The position numbers and the translations under genes are program-made. Under the pieces are notes generated by a model that worked only from the letters and a program-made list of their open reading frames with translations, did not search any database and was not told where the DNA came from. From the NCBI RefSeq assembly GCF_016863435.1, contig NZ_BOOW01000006.1:586025-650024 (forward strand): 64,000 nt of DNA, given 5' to 3'. Position 1 is the stretch's first letter. The number at the start of each line of letters is the position of its first letter. This document shows positions 49,926-59,600 of this stretch, in pieces. This DNA is from Sinosporangium siamense (GTDB taxonomy: Bacteria > Actinomycetota > Actinomycetes > Streptosporangiales > Streptosporangiaceae).

Positions 49926-52268
49926 TCATTCGTAGGTGAGGGTGTCCTTGACCGTCAGCCGTGAGGCGCGGCGGGCGGCCACGGAGGTGGCGGCTGCCGC
50001 CGCGGCGAGGCCGAGGGCCGTCCAGCCGGCCATGCCGGTAAGCGACAGGTCGAGCGGGAGGGGCAGGCCGAAGGACAACACGCCGAGCAGGTCCCCGACG
50101 TAGGCCGCGAGCGGCACCCCGGCGATCAGCGCTAGCAGGCTGCCGGCCAGGCCGATCGCGAGCCCTTCGAGGATCAGCGTCAGCCGCACCGTGCGCGCCG
50201 TGGCGCCGATGGTCTGCATGACGCCGAACTCGCGGGTGCGCTCGGTGACCGCGATCCCCATGGCGGAGGCGAGCCCCAGCGCGCCGACCAGCGCCATCAG
50301 CCCGGCGAGGACGACCAGCGTCCGGATGAGGATCAGCACGTGCCCGTCGACGGCGGTGCGCAGCTCCTCGGTGGGGATCACCGTCTGCACCGGGATACCC
50401 GCCGCCGCGAGCGCCTGTTCGGCCCGGCCGAGTGTGCCCGGGTCGCCGTAGACCAGCCGCACCGCGGACGCGACCGCCGCCGCCGCGTCGGCCGGCGTGT
50501 AGGCGGCTGCGGGCCCGCCCACCTCGGCGACGACACCCACCACCTGCAGCGTCACGTCCTTCCCCTCGACGCGCAGCGTCACCCGCTCGCCGGGAGCGGG
50601 GTCGCCGAACCGGGTCGCGGCCCCCTGGTTGAGCACCGTCACGCCGCGGTCGCCCTCGCGCAGGGCCCGGCCCCGCAACACCTCGAAGTCGGTCATACGG
50701 CTTCCGGCGGGCAGCGCGACGAGGCTGAGCGCGCCGTGCCCGCCGTCGGGGTAGGTGCGCGCCACCTCGACCCGCCCGCCCCCGACGGGTACGGCGGGGC
50801 GCGCGTCGAGTGGTTCCACCGACGTCACTCCGGCGACGCCGCGCAGCGGGCCGGTGACGCGGTCGGCGGGGGAGGAACGGGCCAGGACGATCTCGGCGTC
50901 GTAGGCGCGGCGGGCCATGCCGTCGTGCACCCACGTCTCCCACGCGTTCGCGGTGTTCAGGCCGCCGGTGAACAACGCGCCGCCCGCCGTGAGCAGCGCC
51001 ACCGTGAGCACGAGCCGGCCGCGCCGGCGCAGCGCGTTGCCGACGGCCAGCGCCAGCAGCCGGTTGCCGCCGGGGACACGGATCGGGCGCTTCGCCGTAC
51101 CGCTCGCGACGCCGCGGTGGTCGAGCGCGGCCCGCACCGTCGTGCGGGCGGCCCGCGTCAGCGGCACCAGCGCGACCAGCAGCGGGGTGCCGAGGCCCGC
51201 GGCGGCCAGGGCGGCGAAGACCCAGCCGGGCACCGAGGTGTCGGCGATGTCGAGGTTGAGCATGTCGGAGAGGAGTCCTGTCAGCGCCACCCCCGCGAGC
51301 ACCGACGGCGCAGCCGCCATGGCGAGCGCCGCCGCGCCGACGGCGAGCACAAGCAGCAGGTAGGTGCCGAGGATCTGCGCCGTGGTCGCGCCCAGGGTCT
51401 TGAGCACGCCGATCTGGCGCGTCTGCTGGGCCAGCATGCCGCCGAGCGTGGTGGCGACGACCACGGCGGCCAGCAGCAGCGCCGCCGCCGCGAAGCCGAG
51501 GAACAGCAGCGTGACGCTGTCGACCTGGCTCTGATGCGGGTGCCTGCCGATCGGCGGCGCGGACACGCCGTGCACGGTGTGCCCGCCGGCGGTCAGCCAC
51601 TCGGCGGTCTCCCTGGCCCGCGCGTCGACCGTGCTCTGGTCCCCGGCGACGACAAGCTTCAACCGGTCCGGCTCCGGCGTCAGGCCGAGCCGCGCCAGCC
51701 CGGCAGGCGTCAGATAGCCGTAGCCCGTGCGCTCCTGCGAGGCGGGCGCCAGCGCCGCGTCGTGCACGACGCCGGTCACGGCGAACCTCCCCGTCCGCCC
51801 GTTCGACGCGGTCACGTTCACCGCGTCGCCGCCGCCGAGTACGGCGAGAGCCGAGCGCTCAAGCATGATCCCGTCCGCCGGGGGAGGCCACGCGCCGCGT
51901 TCGACGTCGAAGCGGGCGATGCGCAGCGGGTCGTCGGCGTCGACCACGAACAGCAGCATCTTGCGCCAGGCGTCCCCGACGCGGACGCGCGCGGTGACGG
52001 TCTGCCGGGCCGCGGCGTCCGCGATGCCCGGCCGGGCGCGGACCTGGTCGAGCAGCGCGCGGCCGACGCCCCCCGCCACGTCCAGAGTCGCCGAGGCGGG
52101 CCGGGTGGCGGCGTATTCCGCCGCCGCCTCACGCGTGGCGACCGTGCGCGCGGTCAGCATGGCGCCGACGGCGATGAGGCTGACCGCGACCGCCGTCGTC
52201 ATCAGCACGATCCGGCCGCCCGCGCGGCGCAGGTCGCGCCATACCTTGGTGTAGCGGGGGCGGCTCAT
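49926..52268 (-). CDS. FtsX-like ABC transporter permease
   Basis: 780 residues. An N-terminal helix ([22 protein letters not shown]) leads to a large outer domain, then FtsX domain 1 ([49 protein letters not shown]), a second outer domain, and FtsX domain 2 ([35 protein letters not shown]). This is the MacB-type architecture of exporters or lipoprotein handlers. The ATG overlaps the ATPase gene's stop (ATGA). Confidence 0.9.
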   Translation of the reverse strand: MSRPRYTKVWRDLRRAGGRIVLMTTAVAVSLIAVGAMLTARTVATREAAAEYAATRPASATLDVAGGVGRALLDQVRARPGIADAAARQTVTARVRVGDAWRKMLLFVVDADDPLRIARFDVERGAWPPPADGIMLERSALAVLGGGDAVNVTASNGRTGRFAVTGVVHDAALAPASQERTGYGYLTPAGLARLGLTPEPDRLKLVVAGDQSTVDARARETAEWLTAGGHTVHGVSAPPIGRHPHQSQVDSVTLLFLGFAAAALLLAAVVVATTLGGMLAQQTRQIGVLKTLGATTAQILGTYLLLVLAVGAAALAMAAAPSVLAGVALTGLLSDMLNLDIADTSVPGWVFAALAAAGLGTPLLVALVPLTRAARTTVRAALDHRGVASGTAKRPIRVPGGNRLLALAVGNALRRRGRLVLTVALLTAGGALFTGGLNTANAWETWVHDGMARRAYDAEIVLARSSPADRVTGPLRGVAGVTSVEPLDARPAVPVGGGRVEVARTYPDGGHGALSLVALPAGSRMTDFEVLRGRALREGDRGVTVLNQGAATRFGDPAPGERVTLRVEGKDVTLQVVGVVAEVGGPAAAYTPADAAAAVASAVRLVYGDPGTLGRAEQALAAAGIPVQTVIPTEELRTAVDGHVLILIRTLVVLAGLMALVGALGLASAMGIAVTERTREFGVMQTIGATARTVRLTLILEGLAIGLAGSLLALIAGVPLAAYVGDLLGVLSFGLPLPLDLSLTGMAGWTALGLAAAAAATSVAARRASRLTVKDTLTYE

Positions 52269-52954
52269 CGCGCCGCCTCGGCGACGACGCGTCCGTCGGC
52301 CAGGTGGACCTGGCGGTGCGCCCACCCGCTCAGGTCGCGCTCGTGGGTGACCATCACGATGGCCGTCCCGGCGGCGGCGCGGGCGGTGAACATGGAAAGG
52401 ATCACGTCGGTCGTGGCCGAGTCGAGGTTGCCGGTGGGCTCGTCGGCCAGCAGCACCGGGGGGTCGTTGGCCAGGGCGCGGGCGATGGCGGCCCGCTGCT
52501 GCTGACCGCCGGACAACGCCGAGGGCATCTTGTCGGCGTGGTCGGCGATGCCCACCAGGTCGAGCAGCTCCATCGCCCGCGGGCGCCTTTCACGCGGGGG
52601 GCGGGTGGCGCAGAAGTCCATCGGCAGCATCACGTTCTCCGCCACGGTGAGCGTGGGCAGCAGCTGGAAGAACTGGAACACCATCCCCACGTTCCGCCCG
52701 CGCCAGGACGACAGCCGCGACTCCGGCAGGGTGTGCACCTCCGTGCCCGCGACCCGGATGCGGCCCGAGGTCGGCCGGTCGATTCCGGCGAGCAGGTTGA
52801 GCAGGGTGCTCTTGCCGCTGCCGGAACGGCCGGTCACCGCCACGAACTCGCCCGGCGCCACCGACAGATCCACCCCCCGCAGCGCGGGGAACTCCCCTGC
52901 CGGGGTCCGGTAGGACTTCGCGGCCCCCTGGACATCGATCACTTCAGTCGACAT
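52265..52954 (-). CDS. ABC transporter ATP-binding protein (LolD/MacB type)
   Basis: About 229 residues. All ATPase motifs are there: Walker [11 protein letters not shown]-loop [12 protein letters not shown], signature [15 protein letters not shown], Walker [14 protein letters not shown] and the H-switch VMVTHE. It pairs with the FtsX-type permease next to it (4-bp overlap). ATG 52954 follows a short leader with a 17-bp dyad, 14 bp upstream, where a repressor could block transcription. Confidence 0.92.
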   Translation of the reverse strand: MSTEVIDVQGAAKSYRTPAGEFPALRGVDLSVAPGEFVAVTGRSGSGKSTLLNLLAGIDRPTSGRIRVAGTEVHTLPESRLSSWRGRNVGMVFQFFQLLPTLTVAENVMLPMDFCATRPPRERRPRAMELLDLVGIADHADKMPSALSGGQQQRAAIARALANDPPVLLADEPTGNLDSATTDVILSMFTARAAAGTAIVMVTHERDLSGWAHRQVHLADGRVVAEAAR

Positions 52955-52967
52955 GAGCACTCCGTAT

Positions 52968-52984
52968 CCGAACAACTAGTTCGG
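52968..52984. promoter_or_regulatory. Inverted repeat CCGAAC-AACTA-GTTCGG, likely operator
   Basis: A perfect 6+5+6 dyad whose core also has the palindrome AACTAGTT. It lies just before the ABC transporter start. It looks like a TetR-type site; no matching regulator gene is visible in the window. Confidence 0.5.
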
Positions 52985-53619
52985 TAATGAATGCTGTGTT
53001 CGCCAAGTGTTCCTGGTCAACGGGCAAAACGCCCAGGCTGTGCCGTACTGAACGCAATCCGGAAAGTGTCCGGGGCCGCTGCCCGGCCCGGCCCACGGTG
53101 CTCGGTGCTTTGGGGGGTTGTGGGGCCCAAGTGGGGTTCTGTGAAATTTAGGGGGGGTGGTGACAGGCTGGCGGCCCGATGTTCGCTGGGTGCGTAATTC
53201 ACGGGGATTTGTAGGAATTGTCAATCTAGATGTCAATTAGAGGCGTTGTTCTGACCATTAGTTGTTTCAGTGGGTTATCAGGGTGTAGTCGTTCGCCAGG
53301 GATCTCGCCGTGGAAGTTGTTGTCGGGGGCGGTGAACACTTCCTGGGAATTGGTGGACAACGGCTGTTCTCTGGGGCGCATGGGGACGTACTATGCCTAC
53401 TGTCTTCGCCAATGGGGATTAGCGAAGACAAGCGCTGCTATGTCGTTTTAGCTGCGCTAACGGGGTGCATCAGGTGTGCTGGTGTGAGCTTCGCTCACCT
53501 TGTTTGGCTCGACGGGGGCGCTTGAAGCCTGCTCTCGGTAATGCGTGGCAACTGCGAAGTGCTGAAGTTCGACGGGGCACCTGCGAGTTCGGTGTGCCTG
53601 CGGGGGGCGAGGGACAGGC
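52985..53619. promoter_or_regulatory. AT-richer leader region of the PKS gene
   Basis: 635 bp without a gene. From about 53140 to 53460 the A+T content is clearly higher than in the surrounding DNA. It holds a direct repeat (TGTCAAT at 53219 and 53231, period 12), and two perfect hairpins: TGTCTTCGC/GCGAAGACA at 53401-53430 and GTGAGC-TTC-GCTCAC at 53484-53498. It probably carries the PKS promoter and a structured 5' leader. Confidence 0.5.
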
Positions 53620-56600
53620 ATGGGCAAGTTCGGCGTGCGACGGGACCACCGCGATGCCATCGCCGTCATCGGTTTATCCTGCCGGTTTCCCCAGGCGGGA
53701 AACCCGGCGGAGTTTTGGCACCTCCTCAAACACGGCGTCGACGCCGTCACGGCACCACCCGCCGGCAGGCCCGGCCTGGCCGCCCGTCCCGGCGGCTATC
53801 TGAACGCGATCGACGGGTTCGACGCCGAATTTTTCGGCATCTCACCACGTGAAGCGGCTGTCATGGACCCGCGCCAGCGGCTGATGCTGGAGCTCGGCTG
53901 GGAGGCGCTGGAAGACGCCCGCGTCGTGCCCGGCGACCTGCGCGGCAGCCGTACCGGCACCTTCGTCGGGGCGATGTGGGACGACTACGCCGCTCTCGCG
54001 GCGGACACCCCCCTTACCTCCCACGCGATGACCGGTCTGCACCGGGGTGTCATCGCCAACCGCATCTCCTACGTCCTCGGCCTGCGCGGGCCCAGCCTCA
54101 CCGTCGACGCGGCGCAGTCGTCGTCGCTGGTCGCCGTCCACCTGGCATGCGAAAGCCTCCGCAGAGGCGAATCCCACCTCGCCCTCGCCGGCGGCGTCAA
54201 CCTGCTGATCGGCCCCTTCGCCGCCGACGTCTCCGCGGCCTTCGGCGGCCTCTCCGCCCAAGGCCGCTGCGCCACCTTCGACGCCGGGGCCGACGGATAT
54301 GTGCGCGGTGAAGGCGGGGCCGTCCTCGTCCTCAAGCCCCTCGCCGCCGCCTTATCCGACGGCGACCGCGTCTACTGCGTCATCCGCGGCTCGGCGGTCG
54401 GCAACGACGGCGGCGGCCGCACCCTGACCACCCCCGACGCCGCCGCGCAGGAAGACGTCGTCCGCCGAGCCCACGCCGACGCCGGGGTGCACCCCCGCGA
54501 GGTTCACTACGTCGAACTCCACGGCAGCGGCACCCCCGTCGGCGACCCCGTCGAAGCCCGAGCCCTCGCCGCCGCCTTCGAGCGGGCCCCGCTGCGGGTC
54601 GGCTCGGTGAAGACCAACATCGGCCATCTGGAAGGCGCGGCCGGCATCGCGGGCCTGGTCAAGGCCGCTCTCTGCGTCGCCCTCGGCGAACTCGTGCCGA
54701 GTCTGCACTTCGAGGCCCCTCATCCCGGCATCCCTCTCGACGAGCTGGGTCTGACGGTCCAGACCTCCGCCGCTCCCTGGCCCGCCGGGGCCCACCCGCG
54801 GACGGCGGGGGTGAGCTCGTTCGGCATGGGCGGCACGAACTGCCACATCGTCCTGTCGGAGGCCCCGCCGGCGGTGGAGGTCCCGAGGGCCGAGGCCGGC
54901 GCGGTGGTGTCCGGCGCGGGCTCGTACGGCGGAAGCCGTGTCGAGGCGCCGCCGGCCGCCGTGGGGTCGTCCGGCGACGGCGGAGCCGGTGACGCGCCCG
55001 GTGCGTTGGCGCCCGCCTCAGAGGCCGACGTGGCGGAGGCGCCGGGGGTGTGGGTTCTGTCGGCGCGGACCGATGCTGCGCTTCGCGCACAGGCTGTGCG
55101 CCTGCTGAACCTGCTGGAGCCGGCACCGGACCTCGCCGGCCTCGGTCTCTCCTCTGCCGCCACGCGCTCTGTCGTCGAACGCCGCGCCGTGGCGGCCCCG
55201 GACCAGGACGGACTGCTGGGCGGATCGCAGTCGGCCCCGGACCTCGCCGGCCTCGGTCTCTCGCGCGCGGCCACCCGCACTGTCTCGGAACACCGGGCCG
55301 CCGCAGCCCGGGATCGGGAGGGGCCGCTGGGCGGATGGGAGTCGCTTCCGCGCCCGGACCTCGCCGATGTCGGTCTCTCACTTGCCACCACCCGCACTGT
55401 CTTCGAACGCCGCGCCGCCGTAACAGCCCAGGATCGGGCCGGACTTCTGCGCGGACTCGCGGGGCTCGCCGCGGGCGAGCCGGCCCCCGGCCTCGTCCAG
55501 CGTGCCGGTACGGCGGGAGCCGGTCGCGTCGCCTTCGTCTTCCCCGGCCAGGGCTCCCAGTGGGCGGGCATGGCCGTGCGGCTGCTCGCGACCGCACCCG
55601 CCTTCCGGGAGCGGATGGCCGAGTGTTCCGCGGCGTTCCAGCCCTACCTGGGGTTCTCCCTGCTCGACCGGCTCGCCGCCGGGGAGCGCCTGACCGGCGA
55701 CGACGTCGTGCAGCCCGCGTTGTTCGCCATGATGGTGTCGCTGGCCGCGCTGTGGGAGGCCCACGGGGTGCGGCCAGCCGCCGTCGCCGGGCACAGCCAG
55801 GGCGAGATCGCCGCCGCCTGCGTGGCGGGCGCGTTGACCCTTGACGACGCCGCGCGCCTGGTGGCGCTGCGCAGCCGCGCGATGTCGGCCATCGCCGGGC
55901 GCGGCGGCATGCTCTCGCTGGCGCTGAATCCCGGCGAGGTCGAGAGCAGGCTGGCCGGATGGCCGGGGCTGGCGGTCGCGGCGGTCAACGGCCTGGCGTC
56001 GGTCGTGGTGTCGGGCGACGCCGGCGCGATCGACGAACTCCAGGCCTCCTGCGAGGCGGAGGGAACGCGGGCCCGCAGGGTGGCGGTGGACTACGCGTCG
56101 CACTGCGCCCACGTCGACGTGATGCGGGAGCGGCTTCTCGGCGAGCTGGCCTTCCTCCGGCCGGGCGCGGCGGAGGTGGAGTTCTACTCCACCGTCACCG
56201 CGGGTGCGCTCGACACCGGCGGACTGGACGCCGACTACTGGTATCGCAACCTGCGGCAGCCGGTGCGCTTCCACGACACGGTCCAGGTCATGGCCGCCGC
56301 CGGTTATGACCTGCTTGTCGAGGTGAGTCCGCATCCGTTGCTCACCGGTGCGGTCCGCGACACCCTCGGCGACCGGGTGGCCGCCGTGGGCACACTGCGC
56401 CGCGACGAGGGCGGGATGGAGCGTTTTCGCACTTCCCTGGCCGAAGCGCAGGTCGCGGGGGCATCGGTGGACTGGGCCGCCGTCTTTCCCGGCGCGCGGC
56501 GAGTCGATCTGCCGACCTATGTGTTCCAGCGCCGCCGCCACTGGCTCGACACCGGGGTGACCCCGGCTTCCGCCGTACGTGGCGTGGGTGATGGGGCGGG

Positions 56601-59600
56601 AAGCGGAGCCACCTCGGCTTCCGCCGTACCCGGCGGGAACCTCCGGTGTGACTCCGGAGGGGAGGGCGCCGGCTCTGCGTCCGAGGAGCCGGAGGACACG
56701 TCCGGCCTTCTCACGGGGCGTGGTGCCGACGAGGCCTTCGCCGTGGCCGGCGTGCCGCAGGACCGTGGGAACGCCCCGGCGGATCTCGCGCATGCTGTGC
56801 GTGCTCATGTGGCCGCGATCGCCGGGCACTACGCGCCGGATGCGGTCGACATGGACAGGACGTTCAAGGACCTTGGCTTCGACTCGGCCATGTCGGTGGA
56901 GTTGTGTGAGCGGCTCGCGGTTGTTGCGGGGCGGCCGGTGCCCGGCACCGCCGTGTTCGACCATCCGACGCCGTCCGCGCTTGCCGCCTACCTGCGGGCG
57001 CAGCCGGTCGCGGCGGTGGCTCTTCCCGCCGCCGCCCTTCACGGTGAACCGATCGCGATCATTGGGATGGCGTGCCGGTTTCCCGGGGGTGTGTCGTCTC
57101 CCGAGGAATTGTGGGAGCTGGTGGTGTCGGGGCGGGAGGCCGTGTCGGGGTTTCCCGTCGATCGGGGCTGGGATCTTGAGGCGCTGGCGGAGGTGTCGGC
57201 GTCAGGCTTGGGTGGGTTCCTGGACGGGGCCGGCGACTTCGACGCCGGATTTTTCGGGATCTCGCCGCGTGAGGCGTTGGCTATGGATCCGCAGCAGCGG
57301 TTGTTGCTGGAGATCTCGTGGGAGGCGGTCGAGCGGGCGGGGATCGATCCGGTCTCGCTGCGCGGCAGCCGTACCGCCGTCTACGCCGGGGCCATGCCGA
57401 CCGACTATGGCCCGCGCCTCTACGAGACCAGCGGCGAGACCGCGGGCTACGGGCTGACCGGCACCACGTCGAGTGTGGTTTCGGGGCGGGTGGCGTACAC
57501 GCTGGGGCTTGAAGGCCCCGCGGTGACCGTGGACACGGCGTGTTCGTCGTCTCTGGTGGCGGTGCATCAGGCGGTGGGGGCACTGCGTGCGGGGGAGTGT
57601 GGCCTGGCGCTCGCCGGCGGGGTCACGGTGATGGCGAATCCGGGGATGTTTGTTGAGTTCAGCCGTCAGGGGGGTCTGGCGGTCGATGGGCGGTGCAAGT
57701 CGTTCGCGGCGTCGGCGGACGGTACGGCGTGGGCCGAGGGCGCGGGTGTCCTGCTGCTGGAGCGGTTGTCGGACGCGGTGCGTGCGGGGCGGCGGGTGCT
57801 GGGGGTGGTGCGGGGGAGCGCGGTCAACCAGGACGGGGCGAGTAACGGGTTGACGGCTCCCAACGGCCCGTCGCAGGAGCGGGTGGTGGTGCAGGCGCTG
57901 GCGGATGCGGGGCTCGTGTCGTCGCAGGTGGATGTGGTGGAGGCGCACGGGACGGGCACCGCGCTGGGCGACCCCATTGAGGCCAGGGCGCTGACGGCTA
58001 CCTACGGACAGGAACGTGACAGGCCGCTGTGGCTGGGGTCGCTCAAGTCGAACATCGGACACACGCAGGCGGCCGCGGGTGTCGGCGGCCTGATCAAGAT
58101 GGTCATGGCGATGCGGGAGGGCGTTCTGCCCTCCACCCTGCACGTGGACGAGCCGACACCGCATGTGGACTGGTCGGCCGGGCGGGTGTCGCTGCTGACC
58201 GAGGCGCGCGAGTGGCCTGCGGGGGAACGCCGGGCGGGAGTGTCGTCGTTCGGGATCAGCGGGACCAATGCGCACGTGATCGTGGAGGGTGTTCAGGCAT
58301 CCGGCGAGCCCGGCGCCGGCTCGTGCAGCGCGACCATTGCCCAGCCATCCGGCAACGCGGCTGAGCCGTCCCACCCCGTTGAAGAGGCCGGGCCCGCCGC
58401 GCTCCCCGTGCCGTGGATCGTCACCGGACGGGACGACGAGGCCGTGCGCGAGCAAGCGGCGCGGCTCCGCGAGCACCTCGCGGCCCGGCCGGGCGCCGGT
58501 TCGGCGGCGGTCGGGCGGGCGCTCGCCACGACCCGGGCCCGCTTCGCCCGCCGCGCCGCGCTGATCGCGGCCCGCCCGGAGGACTTCGCTCTCGGCCTGG
58601 CCGCGCTGGCCGAGGGGCGGGAGGCGCCGAACCTCGTCCTGGGCACCGCGTCCGGCGAGCCGGGTTATCTCTTCACCGGCCAGGGCAGCCAGCGGCACGC
58701 CATGGGGCGTGAGCTGCACGCGGCGCACCCGGTGTTCGCCGATGCGCTGGAGGAGGTCTGGGCCGGGCTTATGCCGTACGTCGGTCACAGGCCCGCCGAC
58801 CTCGTCTTCGGCGCCGAACCGAACGCGCTGCTCGACCGCACCGAGCACGCCCAGGGGGCGCTGTTCGCGCTCGAGGTCGCGCTGTTCCGGCTGCTCGGTC
58901 ACTGGGGGATGCGCCCGGCCGTGCTCGTCGGCCACTCCGTCGGGGAGCTCGCGGCGGCGCACGTGGCGGGGGTGATGTCGCTGGCGGACGCGTGTGCGCT
59001 GGTGGCTGCGCGCGGCCGGTTGATGGGGGCCTTGCCGGAGGGCGGGGCGATGGTCGCGCTGGAGGCCGCGGAACACGAGGTGGCCCCGCTGCTCGCCGGG
59101 CGTGAGCACGAACTGGCGCTGGCCGCCGTCAACGGTCCCGCGGCTGTCGTCGTGTCCGGCGACGAGGGGCCGGTGCTGGCCGTGGCCGCCCGGTTCGAGG
59201 CGCTTGGGCGGAGGATCCGCCGATTGCGGGTGAGCCACGCCTTCCACTCGCCGCGCATGGAGGGGATGCTCGACGAGTTCCGCGAGGTCGCCGAGAAGGT
59301 GACGTACGGCGAGCCGCGCATCCCTGTCGTCTCCACCGTGAATGGCCTTTCTGCGCTTTTCTCCGCCGATCACTGGGTGCGTCAGGTGCGGGAGCCGGTG
59401 AGGTTCGCCGACGCCGTGCTCGCCGCGGGGGTACGCACGTTCCTCGAGCTCGGGCCCGACGGGGTGTTGTCCGCGATGGGGGCCGATTGTGTGCCCGATG
59501 CGCTCTTCGCCCCGCTTCTGCGCAGGGGGAGGCCCGAGACCACCACACTCGCCACCGCCGTGGCCACCGCCGCCGTGCATGGAGCGACGGTCGACTGGGC

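Noticed and set aside
47254..52954. P450 and ABC exporter as part of the PKS cluster
   Set aside because: A PASTA lipoprotein and a membrane protein lie between, on the opposite strand, and a 635-bp gap precedes the PKS. Membership is possible but not supported by the sequence shown.
53230..53525. Short open frames in the PKS leader as small proteins
   Set aside because: They lack ribosome binding sites and GC-biased third positions, and they overlap hairpins. They look like chance frames in AT-richer DNA.
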